The position numbers and the translations under genes were made by a program. A stretch of 64,000 bases of DNA from Erpobdella octoculata. Taxonomy: Eukaryota; Annelida; Clitellata; Hirudinida; Erpobdellidae. This document shows positions 1 through 12,000 of this stretch, piece by piece. Below the pieces are notes generated by a model, which ran no database searches, was not told the DNA's origin, and saw only the letters and a program-made list of their open reading frames with translations. The first letter of the stretch is position 1, and each line of letters begins with the position of its first letter. The DNA is taken from assembly GCA_963978895.1 (NCBI GenBank), contig OZ022242.1:27440924-27504923 (forward strand), in the 5' to 3' direction.

Positions 1-99
1 TAAATAATCAAAAATGAGTCAAAATTAAAAACCGGAAAAAATGAAAGGATAAATATAATAGGACATAGTAATATAGTACTATATTTTAGTGTTCTAAAA

Positions 100-345
100 C
101 TAAAATTTTTTTAGTCTTTTCCCGAAAGCCAGCATGCGGAGACTATTGTCGCGCAGATCAGCTGGTAAAATTTTCCAAACCAGTGGACAAGAGACGGCGA
201 AGGCACGACGAGACAAATATTTTGTAGTAGTTTTTGGCGCGACGAGTCTGACTACAGCATCAGCTTCCGAGCGCAGATACACATGTCGAGGAATGAGGCT
301 GGCAGAGCATCTAACGAGATATGGTGGAGCAGCGCGTGGAGTCAA
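100..345 (-). pseudogene. LINE reverse transcriptase C-terminal fragment
   Basis: An 81-residue open frame ends with the motif RRAFAVSCPLVWKILPADLR. This matches the conserved tail just after the reverse transcriptase domain of CR1/Jockey/RTE-type LINEs (R-F-x-V-x-x-P-x-x-W-N-x-L-P). No catalytic motif is present. Everything upstream (higher coordinates on this strand) is unrelated hAT-like sequence, so this is a truncated, dead copy. The AT-rich stretch at 1-99 would be its 3' end. Confidence 0.6.
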
Positions 346-808
346 CGGTAAGCCAACAAGCAGAGTTTAAATTTAACTCGAGCTGGCATATCAAGCCAGC
401 GAAGCCGGTCCTTTAAGGATCTGCGTCCCGATATCGTTATCTCGAATTCAATCGAGATTGCAAAACGATACGGGAGATCCCGTATCGCCATTGAAACGAT
501 CCAGCATGCGGAAGAAGTCTCGTATCGATATAAATAAGCGAGACTTAAATTTGGTTCTCGAATAAAGTCCCGAAAGAAATACCGAGATTTTTAAAAAATA
601 TTTTCCAATAAATAACGAAAGTCATACATATTTAATTAACGATTGTCACAACTGTGAATATTTGCAATTGATTCATCAACATTGATTAATTAATCTACCT
701 ATTGACAGAAATTTATAACTATTATCATCTCCACTTTAAAATCGGTTTTACTGACATCTTGTAGCCCCATTATTTACTATTTTCAGTCTGGAAACCAGCA
801 GCATATTT

Positions 809-810
<2 letters not shown>

Positions 811-900
<90 letters not shown>
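811..900. repeat. Poly(TA) microsatellite
   Basis: About 90 bases of uninterrupted alternating A/T. Such tracts recur throughout the window, often at element junctions or inside introns. Confidence 0.95.
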
Positions 901-902
<2 letters not shown>

Positions 903-1292
903 AACCACGCTTCTCTTAGGCTGCTAGTCGACCTCTGCATACTACTGATACTACAAGGCAATCGTACTCGCTGACATCGATGACTATTATTATTAATGAG
1001 AATAATGAGTAATGTAATAGTAATGATCATTCTATGTTTATGTTTTGGTTTAGTCTGTTTCATAAACTTATTTTTTCAAATTTGTTACATAGAATTGGAA
1101 TGATTATTTTAGTGTTTCGATATCCGTAATTGACCGTAATAGTAGCACATCTAAGATATATCTTTATAATCTCGATTATATTTTTGGTTGTGTGTGCCAC
1201 CTGTAGTGTGCACGACAGTGCACGTCGTCTACAGCTGGAATTCGAAACTTTCTCAGCTTCTTTCTTGCTATTGCTAACCGGATTTGCCATCG

Positions 1293-1300
1293 CCTATAAA
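1293..1300 (+). promoter_or_regulatory. Possible TATA box
   Basis: CTATAAATA lies about 70 bases before the BED-finger ATG at 1367, in a 5' flank otherwise free of coding features. The spacing suits a short leader. Position and motif are the only support. Confidence 0.3.
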
Positions 1301-1366
1301 TAAACACGTTGGTTTTTTTTCACTTTCTTAATTCTTGCATATAGGCACTTTCTCGTGTTTGTCATC

Positions 1367-1504
1367 ATGCCGCGTCACCGGGGTAAAATCTGGGAGTTAT
1401 TTGAGAAAGAGACGGTCACGCAGAAAGTCAATGACAAGGATGTAGAAGTAAATCTTGCCAGATGCAAAGACTGCGGGAAACAGTATCATTTTAATCTAAT
1501 CTAA
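1367..1504 (+). pseudogene. BED-type zinc finger start of a hAT-like transposase
   Basis: A 45-codon frame starts MPRHRGKIWELFEK and continues to NLARCKDCGKQYH. The aromatic W-x-x-F followed by C-x2-C is the first half of a BED zinc finger, the DNA-binding N-terminus of hAT transposases. The H-C half is missing: the frame runs into TAA within TAATCT repeats. No transposase core follows before the 3' end of the element. This is a truncated remnant. Confidence 0.5.
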
Positions 1505-2202
1505 TCTTAGTAATCTAGTAATCTCAATCTCAGTAATCTGCAATCTATTTCTATCTCCATTGGTTTTTCCACTTTCACTATTGAATTGCCTACAAATGTC
1601 GTTCTTTTGGTGTTCTAGAAGGTTTTCTACTTTTCAATTACTTGAAAAAATAATTTTAATTTTTCTTTTTATCGGCAAGTAAAATCATTTAATTAAATTG
1701 CTAAACTACCGCATAATGAGAACTAAATAAAGTAAATAAATACTTACTATCGGCGGTAGCGTTTTATTTAGAGTCTAAATTTAGACAAATAGATGTACCG
1801 AAACTAAACAAATGAAACTCATTTCAAGTTGTAAAAAAAAATTAAATTTAGTAAATTTTTATAAATTTATAAATTTTTTAATATTTATATATTTTTTCAA
1901 TGAATTCCTTTAATGTAGTTATTAATATTGTCTGTCACGTATAGTTCATCATTCTATGTTATCTCGTTTCATTCGAGACAAAATTTCCACTTCAGTTGAG
2001 ATCCCGATATCTAATCGTATCGTATCGTATCGTTATTGTTCAAGGCGTCTCGTATCGTATCGTTTAATTCGAGACGAATTTCAGAAATCGTATCGTATCG
2101 TTCCAAAAAAATAACGGGACGCAGAAGCTTACCGGGTCCTTTATTGCGCCAGAGATGTGACTCGATTGTGGTAGTTGAACCAAAAGCTAAATCTACCAGA
2201 CT

Positions 2203-2290
2203 AGTGTGTTAAATACAACCCACTTTCAATCAATCCATCCGATAAAACTGATAAAACGGATGCAGCGCTGGATGTATTTAACAACGCACC
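2203..2290. mobile_element. Short PIF/Harbinger-derived terminal fragment (MITE)
   Basis: Bases 2257-2290 match the reverse complement of the left end of the Harbinger element at 47138 over 34 bases without a mismatch, ending in ACAACGCACC. The left side (GTGTGTTAAATACA near 2204) looks like a degraded opposite end. A short internally deleted derivative of the same family is the simplest reading. I could not identify a TTA duplication here. Confidence 0.5.
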
Positions 2291-2562
2291 AAAACCGAAG
2301 CTGTACTTTCGGTGGCTTATATTTAATATTTCGATTGCCAAAAAGTTCAGCAACTTCACGTGCTAAACGCTCTGATAACCAGCGAGCGACAGAAAATGCT
2401 AATAATTCGAGCGTGAGTCCGTGAGTGAAAATGAACGAGAAAAAAATAGGGAATAGGCTTAGAATGCATATTGTGCAGGAAAATTTCATGGCTACTTTCA
2501 AGGTAAGATTCAAATTATTATAAATAATAATAAAATAAATAAAAAATTTCTATAACCATTTC

Positions 2563-4215
2563 AGATCCACGGACAAATATATAACTTATTAAGAGGGCTG
2601 TTACCACTACCAACTACCAGATGCGGATCATCGCTTTTTACAAATTTATGTCACGGAAAATTTGGATGCAGAAGTTGAACAGCTTTGTGCTCGCAATCCA
2701 ACTCTGAATTGCAAATGTTTCTTCATTAAAATAATGATTTAATCAAAATGTTCAAAATTACATTGGATTGGATGCCATCTGATAGCCATCATATCGTCAT
2801 CAGAGCTGACAAAACACCTGCGGGTGAGCACTCGAGAAGGTTTAATACACTGACAATCAATAAAGTGGCTATTGTTATTGTCGGAGAAAATATGCAATCT
2901 AGAGATATCGTGGTTCGTCATAAGAATAATGAATTGAAACGTGTTTACGAAACGCACAGGAGTTACGACACCTACAATACCCATTAATATTCTGGCAGGG
3001 TGAAGACGGATACCATTTCAATATTAAAATTGGATATCAAGTAACAGGTAAGCACAGCTGATTAAATAATTAATTTTTTAAATATTAGATTTTGATAGAT
3101 ATGACCGAATCTTTTGTAATAACAGGTAGTGAAACCAACAAAAAAGTCAGTGCTATGAATTTTTATTCATGCAGACTCCTGATTCGTGAAGGTAAAATAA
3201 ATCCCATTTTGATGTGTCGTCGTCTTTTCCACCAGTTTGCGGTTGGCGTGTGTTATGACCCGATAAACAACGACGTTAGTTATATTTCGAATATAGTTTA
3301 TTTAACCATAAAAACGATACAGCGCTCAGCCATCAACAACGAGAGAGAAACTCAAAAAAGGACGTTGATGGAAGGATAACAAAGATATTAATATCCACAA
3401 CCGTAGATATTAATATTAACTGTCAATTATAAAAATATATAATTAATACAATTAAATGTCTCCATAACAGCGTGTATGTCAAAATTGAAACTGAACGTAT
3501 ATCATACATCCGTTTCAACCAACAGCACATCCAATCTGAAGAATACATTAATCTTCACAATGCTATTAACGCCAACGGCAATGCAAACCACATGGGAAGG
3601 ATGACAATTTTGCCAGCCACTTACATTAGAAGTTTGCGCCACATGCATGAGTACGCACAAGATGCGATGTCATATGTTATACAATATGGCCATCCAGATC
3701 CATTTCCGTCAGACTCTTCCAGTAACTCCCCGATCAACCGGATTAATTTCATTACCCACCAATTTCTGTAACATGGCAGGCTCACAAGAGGAGCTTATTC
3801 AGCCTGTTTTTCTGGACGTATAGCAACATTTCAAAAACCATAATTGGCTCAGCAAAAAACAAAGATGTCGATGATGTCAATGCGATTATTCAAAATTGTC
3901 TTCCTTCAAATCAGTCGACACAGTTATCGAAAAGGATGACATAGTCAACTATCCCACAGAATTTTTAAATTTGCTGGATTTGCCTGGACTACCACTTCAC
4001 AATTTGCTATTAAAAGTGGGTTCAGTTATAATTTTGCATAACATTAATCAACCTCGATTGTGCAATGGAACGAGACTGGCTGTGAAGAAGCTAATGAATA
4101 ATGTGATCGAGGCAATGATTATAAATGGTAAATACAAAGGAGTAGATGTTTTGATCCCGCATATGCCAATGATTCCAACTGATTTGCCTTTCAAGTTTAA
4201 CCCTCAATGGGGCCT
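2563..4215 (+). pseudogene. Helitron Rep/helicase remnant
   Basis: Broken frames follow the order of a Helitron protein. First comes a linker reading IHGQIYNLLRGLLP near 2563. Next, 2800-3010 reads GEHSRRFNTLTINKVAIVIV, then RDIVVRHK and ETHRSYD, followed out of frame by FWQGEDGYHFNIK. A Helitron_like_N segment follows at 3140-3240 (KVSAMNFYSCRLLIREGK) and continues at 3472-3770 (HMHEYAQDAMSYVIQYG). The C-terminal PIF1-type helicase part is at 3896-4200 (VNYPTEFLNLLDLPGLPLHN, PRLCNGTRLAVKKLMNN). The HUH nuclease core and most helicase motifs are absent. At least four frame breaks, one replacement-like junction near 3270-3470 and a deletion near 3780 show it is dead. After 4200 the conserved sequence stops abruptly. 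Confidence 0.8.
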
Positions 4216-4216
4216 T

Positions 4217-4249
4217 GAGGTGCAATCTGCACCTCTTGCAGTGTCTAAG
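4217..4249 (+). other. Hairpin followed by CTAAG, Helitron 3'-end-like
   Basis: GAGGTGCA (4217-4224), a three-base loop and TGCACCTC (4228-4235) form a perfect 8-bp stem. Nine bases later comes CTAAG. A short hairpin followed about 10 bases later by CTRR is the classic Helitron 3' terminus, and this one lies right where the helicase homology ends. The following base is G rather than the usual T, so the assignment is tentative. A second near-identical hairpin (GGGTGCA/TGCACCC) lies at 4385-4401. Confidence 0.35.
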
Positions 4250-4746
4250 GCTGCTACCGTGCTAGTGTATAAAACTGCAGCAGTTATCTTTTAGGATATT
4301 GTTAAGGTACCATTTTTAGATACGGTAATGCAAAAATTGTGAAAAAAATATTTACTCAAAATTTTACCGACACATTTTCCTCAAGGGTGCAATATGCACC
4401 CCTGAAAAAAACGTATTTTCGCACTTTGATATGATAAACAAATTCAATTAATTATTGCTAATTGCTAATAAAATTTCAATTCAGTACATCCTGGGTTATT
4501 AGTTGAACCTTTTTAAAAGTCGGCCATATTGTTTGTTTACATATCAAGTGTGTGATAACAATTCCGCCTTGCTTTTGTAAGCCAGTCACAAGCCTGGAGA
4601 AAGGAGGATGGGAAAGTTAAAAAGATCAAATTATGATCCACGACAGGAAGTACTTAGGTGTTTCCAACATACAGCCATTTCAGTCTTAAAACACCTGGTG
4701 TAAAGGATTATAAACTATTACCAAGTGTGAGATAATAAATATCGCC

Positions 4747-4910
4747 ATGGCCAAGTATTCGACAGCTGAAGCTCTTAGGCAGATATTGCAAGACACAGAC
4801 ATATCTTCAGACATGAAGATAGTGTTAGTGAACATGACGGCAATAATGACGATGGTGATTATTTACCTGGTGCCGTTGCTGAATCTGATACAGAAGAGCG
4901 GAGTAGATAA
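4747..4910 (+). pseudogene. Possible piggyBac-like transposase N-terminus
   Basis: The frame starts MAKYSTAEALRQILQDTDIS. After a one-base shift it continues as an acidic stretch (EDSVSEHDGNNDDGDYLPG) that ends at a stop. A short helical start followed by a D/E/S-rich segment resembles the N-termini of piggyBac transposases, but no DDD core is present. The following TATAT repeats and unrelated sequence show truncation. Other acidic N-termini would look similar. Confidence 0.3.
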
Positions 4911-5056
4911 TATGGATCATTTGGCCTGTAGCTACTTATATTATATTATATTATATCCTGACCTGGATGGGTCCAGTAAAATTTTTTCATATTTGAATGG
5001 GTTTTTGATGAACCGAAATCTGATTTCTTTTTTTATCCGAAAGCGCTCAGCCTTCA

Positions 5057-5347
5057 TTAGGGCAGACAAACAACATCCCAAACTCTGCCGCAACTCTGCG
5101 AGACCAGTTTTTTCATTTTCCTGGGCTCTTTTCCACCGCTTTCATAACAATTTTTTTCTCTCTTCAGCTGATTGATTTCTCGTTGTTTTCTAAAAATCAT
5201 GCCTTCATTGTTTTGAACATTTCGTTTTTGTTTCACACCAAACAATTCGATGCTTTTTTCGTAAATAACATCAGTGAAATCTTTCATACTAAAATTTGAT
5301 GACTTTCTTGAACGTGTTTTGAAAAGTTTTGAGAGTGTTTCGTCCAA
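5057..5347 (-). pseudogene. Possible LINE nuclease-RT linker fragment
   Basis: A 96-residue frame is rich in K, R, E and Q. It contains IELFGVKQKRN followed by MIFRKQREINQLKREKN. This resembles the charged linker between the endonuclease and reverse transcriptase of APE-type LINEs. No catalytic motif is visible. Continued minus-strand homology cannot be judged beyond 5440. Confidence 0.3.
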
Positions 5348-5512
5348 CTTTTTCTATGCAACTGTATTTTAGGTTAACTGATTTCTACTTCCGGATTCAC
5401 ATCTTGAACTGCGTCGGGGCTGTGGTTAGCCTTCGGCCGGCAATGTTCGACGTTTTACCTGCGCAACCAACTTCTCTCTCGTTGTAAAAAAAAATAAAAT
5501 TAATAAAGATAT

Positions 5513-5872
5513 AGCGAATCAAAGATCGCGTACCGCCGTGGCAATAGTATTAATGAACTCAAACGCGATAATACCGGCAATTCAAAATGAATACAAAGAC
5601 AACGAAAATATAGCATAGAAACCGAAACTTTATTGAAATCTTATTGGCTAAGCGAGTAATATGTTACTGCGCGCAACGCGACATTGTCTTAAGTAATGAG
5701 ACGAAAGAGTACGCATAAAATCATTAATAACTAGAGTACCATAAGTGCTCATTCGTGGTATCTTCATAGAGATATTGTACAACATATTCTCTATTGAATG
5801 GTATACAAATTGGCTTGTCTATTAAAATTTCCCATGTTGCCTCAAAAAACTGCTAGATCTACCAGTCTAAAC
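5513..5872 (-). mobile_element. R1 MITE copy, partial
   Basis: Read on the minus strand, it begins TAGACTGGTAGATCTAGCAG at 5872 and matches the complete R1 copy at 23347 at roughly 90% by eye down to about 5560. The distal end is replaced by a motif (GCCACGGCGGTACGCG) that also occurs near 30910. The far terminal repeat is missing. Confidence 0.65.
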
Positions 5873-6134
5873 AGGCACTTCGCCGTTCACCGTTACCACT
5901 CGGCTCTCTAGTGATGGCCGGTTTAAATAAAAACAAAATTCCTTATTAAAAATTTAATAAATGTTGTTATTTAAAGTTATTAAATAATTTTACACACACA
6001 AAATTTAATTACAATTTGCTTTTATAAAATAATTTGAGTCAAACCACTTTTGACTCTAATTTGAGTCTTTCGTCTGACGCTTTCGTTTTCGTTTTGTGCT
6101 TGTTTATTTGGTTTTCTTTGTAATAAGTTTCGAT
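5873..6134 (+). other. Upstream region of the C2H2/MULE gene
   Basis: An AT-rich non-coding stretch. The repeated motif TTGAGTC/TGACTC occurs around 6036-6072, and TTCGTTTTCGTTTTG near 6080 precedes the ATG at 6135. No TATA box or other feature is convincing. Confidence 0.3.
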
Positions 6135-7912
6135 ATGAATCCGAGTTGCGATCTGTGCCAGAAAAGCTTTTCTAAGAAGAGCAATTTAATAAGGCATCTT
6201 AGAAATTGTCATAATTTTGATTTGCCACCCATGAAAGGTGGGAGTGAGACGCGCTACGCATGTGCTAGTGACACCGGTGTAGTAGCCCGTAGCCGTAACC
6301 GTGACCAGACGAAAAAAATATGCAGTATCTGCAATGCTGTGTATAGTTCTCGTCATGGTTTGTATCGACACAAGCGTTCTGTGCACCAGTACCAACCCGC
6401 CAAGAAGATGGTTCAAGCTACTAGAGTTAGAGTTAGAGTCGAAAGATTTGCTTTTAGCAACGTTGCAGGTAAGAAGGCACTCGCATATTAAATAAAATTA
6501 ATGCTTTATCTTTTGTCTTGTTTACCGAAATTGTTTAAAGGGATTTTTTGATATTTTAGTGAGATGGTAACCTGCTTTATGTTTTAATCACATATTTTAG
6601 TCTAGATATGTAAATAGTAGTTACTTTAAATTTTTTGATTTTTAGAATTTTCTGAATGGAAAAGGCAAGTAGAAAATACAATGATATTATCATTTGTGAA
6701 GCGTACGAACAGCCTATTTGGTGGTGTCATTCGTCGAATGTACAAATGCCATAGAAGTGGTTTTTACAGACCAAGTGGCACTGGAGTCAGGCACATAAAG
6801 GTTTTGGGATCCTGCAAGATTGGCTCAAATTGTCCTGCAGCCATATATGTACAGATATTACAGACAGGTTTGTATATGCTATGCATTTTCATGAACATAT
6901 TCCGGTTAGGGGATATCCTGAAAATCATAAATAATTTCTAAATCGTTTGTTTTATCCAAAATTTAGTAAAATCAATTTATAAATTTTAAAGATGTTTAAA
7001 AGTATGATATCTTGTGACTCAGAAAGATTGATTGAAAAATTTTGACATGCCTTAGCATTTTTTATAGCTTTTGCTTGACTGTATATATTCTACTTGTTGA
7101 AAAACTTTTGAAAACAATTTTTTATATGTTTTTCTTTTTTTTTGGGAAGTGTTAATGTCAGCTTCTATCCAGACCATGTGGGTCATGAATGTCAAGTGGG
7201 ACATCTGAAGCTGCGAATACCTTTGGAAGACGTCCTTGATCGTGTGCAGCAGAGCGGTGACAACACTTCACTATCCAGACTGCAGCTGACCACAAGGCAA
7301 GATCTCCGAAACATCATTCGTGATTTCAATCTCACAAAGGGCATTGTTTACTGCCAGAATGATGCAGACAGTGTTGCTGCATGGATTGAGCACAACAGGA
7401 TGGATGGAGAACGTTGCATGGTACGATATGCAAAGTTTCAAGGAGAGCCTGATGAAACACGTGGTCTTTCAGCTGATGATTTTCTCCTGGTCATCATGAG
7501 TGAATGGCAGAAAGCAAGGTTAAAGGACCTTTACAAACCTCTGAAGGAAGTTGCCATGAATTCTACACATGGCACCAATTCCTATGGTTACCAGCTGACA
7601 ACCATTTTAACCATTGATGAACATGGAGAAGGATTTCCTGCCTGCTTCTGCTTCAGCAACCGTGTCACCCAAGCCACGATGAGGGTGTTTTTGTCTGTCT
7701 GTAAAGAGTCTATTGGGACACAACTGGCAAGTGTAACCCTCATGACAGATGACACCGAAGTCTATAGCAATGCCTGGCATGAGGTGATGGGCCCTCCAAC
7801 TCACCGTCTGTTGTGCACATGGCATATCGATAGAGCCTGGAGAAAGCACCTCCCAAAGATCAACGGTGACAGAGAACTGAAGGCCACCACATACAAACCA
7901 TCCGAGCCATAA
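6135..7912 (+). CDS. C2H2 zinc finger / MULE-type transposase, three exons
   Basis: Proposed exons are 6135-6468, 6646-6871 and 7150-7912 (GT-AG, frame kept, about 440 residues). Exon 1 has two C2H2 fingers: CDLCQKSFSKKSNLIRHLRN and CSICNAVYSSRHGLYRHKRS. Exon 2 carries a FAR1-like zinc region (YKCHRSGFY, GSCKIGSNCPA) that runs into exon 3 as VNVSFYPDHVGHE. Exon 3 holds the MULE transposase core: THGTNSYGYQLTTIL, TLMTDDTEVYSNAW and LLCTWHIDRAW. The residue expected to be the first catalytic Asp is Asn (AMNSTHGTN). The protein stops about 20 residues after the C-x2-W-H motif, so the final Glu and SWIM finger are missing. The enzyme is therefore probably inactive: either a decayed transposon or a DNA-binding derivative. 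An AATAAA lies near 7948. The start chosen is the ATG just before NPSCDLC. Confidence 0.65.
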
Positions 7913-8125
7913 TGGACCATTGGCATTGTCCTAATAACTTGATTGAAATAAAATAAATTACTGTTGGAATTTTGAGTCAAGGATATTTATTTGGCTTTAG
8001 TATTCATTTAACGAAACTGAAATTTGTTCGGCACTGCACTTCATGGGGAAAAATATTTAATGCACAATTGTACAATTGTAGAACTTGTTTTTATCACGAA
8101 CATTGAATAAGAATAATTTAGCTTT

Positions 8126-8385
8126 GTGGGCATACTTGATTATATCAATCGAATTTATGGTACTCTAGCTATTAATTATTTTAGGCGTACTCTTTTGTCT
8201 CATTACGTAAGACAAGGTCGCGTTATGCGCAGTAACATATTTACTCGCTCAGCCAATATGAAGTCAATAAAGTCTCGTTTTCTATGCTATATTTGCGTTG
8301 TCTTTGTATTCAATTTGCATTGCCGGTTTTATCGCGTTTGAATTCGATTTTTCTTCAATATCTTAGATTTTGATTTGGACGATTT
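8126..8385 (+). mobile_element. R1 MITE copy, fragment
   Basis: It matches the internal part of the R1 copy at 23347 from ATGGTACTCTAG through TTGCATTGCCGGTTTTATCG and GATTTTGATTTGGACGA. Both terminal repeats are missing. It lies opposite in orientation to the copy at 5513-5872, on the other side of the MULE gene. Confidence 0.6.
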
Positions 8386-9039
8386 TGGATTTTTAGCAGC
8401 GTTTTTTTTTTAATTCTTATTCATTTATATAGTTGTATAATTGTATAGTTTGTATAGCACTGTACATAGTTTTCTCTTCAGTCAGTCTTTTGTCTGTCAT
8501 TCTGGTATTTTTTTTATTTTCTTTTATTCGTGTTATTACATCTGTTAAGTTTGGTGTCTAACGGAGTTGCCGACCGCAATGACGTAGGAACTTGTCGACC
8601 GATGTTTTTTAAGATCGTAGGAAGTTGCCGACCTCGTCAAAAAGTTTTCTGAAGTAATTAATAATATTTTTAGCTAATAGAGATGGGCGAAGTTCGAACG
8701 AATCGTTCAAAAATAACGAATCATTTAAATAATCCAACTGAGACTAAAAAGAATCGTTCAATCTTATTTGGTTCATTTACATAATTGGTATGGAGGCTGA
8801 GCTCAAAGAACTTGCCAGCCAATGTCAAAGAGCCTCAACTTTGGTTTATTACTATCACACGGTCAGTTTCTCACGAGGCTAAGCGAAAAGTTAACGTAAA
8901 TTAAAAAGCAGCTCTACTTTATTTTAATAGCATAATAGAGTTAAATATCAAATATGCAAATAATGCATAAATAAATAAACTTAACTATTGCGCAGCGAAC
9001 CCATTCATGCTGCAAACACCCTGGAAATTTCAACACTAT

Positions 9040-12000
9040 GGTTGCACCGGAATTTTCTAAAAGGTTGTTATACATCGTTGGAAAGGTATTTTCATAAGGA
9101 TGAAGAAAATTGAGGTAGCAACTTTCGATAGTTGGTGCGGGCTGAGAAAATGAACTTTGTTTGGTTTTATGCTATATTCTCCGATTTACAACATTTCACA
9201 AAAACTGTGTACCATCAGTTATATTTTCAAAACTTAAATTGTGAAATACAATATAAAATAAAATAATGGATAAATTTAAAACATCTATCATTGTTGTCAT
9301 ACAGTTTTTATTTAAATAAATTCAATCATCTGCATCATCTTCATCCATGCAAACATTACATGGATTTAAACATAGTTCTTCATCTGTTTGTGTACTGTAA
9401 CAATTGCAACCACCAGTACAGGGCTGATTTATTAATGTACATGGGCATGTGTTGCTGGCACATGCAGTCGATTCGCAGTCACATACAATGTCATTCATCA
9501 GTTCTGGAGCTGCCGCTGTCTGGTTCATCATTTTGGCTTGAACAGTTCCATTCGAAGCGAATTGGTACCCGAATTCAGCAGGATTTGGCAGGTTAACAAT
9601 GCCAACATTGGCTTTACGCCAAATGTGGAGTTGAAACAATGTTTGCAAGAAATGCAGCTGGAAACTGTCATCAGTTGGTGGCAGTTTCTTGCATTTGGGT
9701 GGCTTCACACAGTAAAGATTGATAATGACTCCAAGTTGGGAAATCATCATTTGTTGAAAAGTCTGATATCATCAGATTATAAAGTTCTTCAATTCTCGCC
9801 CATGAAACAAGTTCTGGTGTGTCTGAAATTGATTCAATTTCAGAAAAACAAGCTGTTTTTAACAGCTCGGGTTCAGGTCTTGTTGGCGGCTTTTTGTAAT
9901 GAATAACCTTTGTCAGATCAATTTCGAGTGAAGTACTATTCAATGTATTTTCAAGAAGTCGCTTGATGCTGAATTCTATTACTTCAGATGATGTATGTCC
10001 TTCTTGTATAAGAATTGAAGTCATGGCATGAGTAGTTCGTTTACCATCAACAGTTTTTTCATTGTGATCCCAATTGTCTGCAGCACATACTACAAATCCA
10101 CCATTTTCAACTTTTGATTTAAACTCTGGAGGTAAATAAATTTGCAGTTTTGATTGAGTTGTCACCTGAGCAATATGACTTGATGCGGAGGTTAGGAAGC
10201 GTCGAAGTTCACTGTACGAAACAGAATATCCAAGGTGATATACAAGTTCATTCAGCTTCCTTGATCCAAAATCATGATATAATTCAATCGCTAGACCGAG
10301 ATGTTTTGGTGAAAATGTTCCAGTTGATAAAGTGATTCTGTCGCAAGCTATGTTTAAACATTTTTTCAACTCATCCGAATTGTTTTGAATAACTGCTCCA
10401 TCGAAAGAACTTTTGTTTGTTAACCAAACTAAAAATGTCAATAACTTGGGATTTACAAACTTTTTAATTCCATCAACTGACATCTCTCCAGAAGAAAAAT
10501 CTTTATGATTCTCAATTTTTCCTATTTCTCTTCTTAGAATTCTAACTGCCTGGTGAAGAACAGCATCATCAGGAAGAACTTTCAAAGAATTCTTTTCAAA
10601 CTCATCATATTCAAACTCGTCAGAACTTTCTTCATGGACAGCATTAACAAGATCCCTGGCTAGTCGAAGAGCCTCGCCAACAGAAATGCTGCTCGAACAA
10701 ACAAGATCTGAAAAACCAAGCTGACTGATAAAACAAATTGCTGGATTCACTTGACTTAACCTTGATTTTAATTTATTTGATGTATAACTTTCTCCATTTA
10801 TACCATTGGAACCAAGAATTGAAATGAATTCCTCTCGGAGTGTGGATAACAAGAAAACTTTTCCATTTTTAATATCTGGTTCAATTTCTGAATGAGTTGT
10901 TGAATTGCAAAATAGTATGGATCCTTTTCCAAACCTCCATTTTGTAGAGCTGCTGTGCTAGATCGATTAATGTAACAAGAGTAGCAATTTTTATGATAAC
11001 GAGCTTCGATTGCTACCAAATCTCCATTCGGAACACCGTTCAATTTCACAAGCATTTCTTGATCCATTCGCTCCTCGGCTGTTTTTTACATTTTACCAAA
11101 CATGTTATTTTCATCTCTGTCGGTAATCGCACACTGTACCATACACCATTCACTTCTTTTTTTTAAGTGGCATGCCCTTCCACAAATAAAGCAATATGAT
11201 TCGAAGTCAAAACTAGACTTTATAATTTTAGACCGAGTCGTGCGTGTCGCATTTAGACTGGAGGTATCGGCACATATTGACGTTGAAACTGATGCCTGAT
11301 TCTCTTTTTTTTTAACAGTAGATTTATATGAAAACTGCTTGTATATGTAGCACGGCACGATTTGTGGTACGAAAGTGTTTCATCGCCACACAATAAAGAC
11401 GAAAGTTTTTCACAAATTCGCTTTCCTACATCATCACCTCGCTGTTTGCATGCACTGATTAAATTATCCAAATTATCCCGTTTCGATTTCGTTGCAGGCC
11501 TTTTGATCGAAAATACTTCGGAACAAAATATGCAAGTATCTGCATTGAAATAATCGTCTCTTTTTCTTTGCTGTTCCATACTGAAAAGTTCAGCCATTTT
11601 GTCTGAAAAATTGATCAAAAGTATTCAAAAGTATCCCACATGTATTTAAATATTAGTCTATCTCTACTACCACAGATAATAAAACACGATTAAAAATAAA
11701 AACATTGATTAATAATTCTAATAAATAATTGTAAACATAAATATTAAAATTACAATATTTTAAATCCCTATTAGGTTCGACTATTACTATTAATACGGCA
11801 ACGCTACCTACAATACCGAGCAGATTAAAATAAACAAACAATAATCTTACCACTGCATTTTTATTCCAAATATTTACTAATATCGGTTTAAAATTAAAGT
11901 TATTAATTAAATTAACAAATTTATGAATATAAACGAAATGTCTTCAAATAATCATGCGACGTACGAACTATAAACGAAATGTTTTTAAATAATCATTAAT

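Larger units (their letters stand above)
400..2146. mobile_element. Degenerate hAT-like element with BED-finger remnant
   Basis: The ends carry matching inverted motifs: CTGCGTCCCG near 420-430 and its complement CGGGACGCAG near 2116-2126. Nearby are inverted CCGGTCC/GGACCCGG blocks and many subterminal copies of CGTATCGTATCG and TCTCGTATCG (450-530, 1975-2105). The interior holds a BED-finger start (1367-1504) and a poly(TA) tract. BED fingers open many hAT transposases, so hAT is the likeliest class. I found no clear target duplication. Most of the transposase is missing. Confidence 0.4.

Noticed and set aside
5513..8385. R1 fragments as the terminal inverted repeats of the C2H2/MULE transposon
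   Set aside because: R1 has its own ends and TAA flanks at 23347-23928, and the fragments here are internal parts with unequal boundaries.
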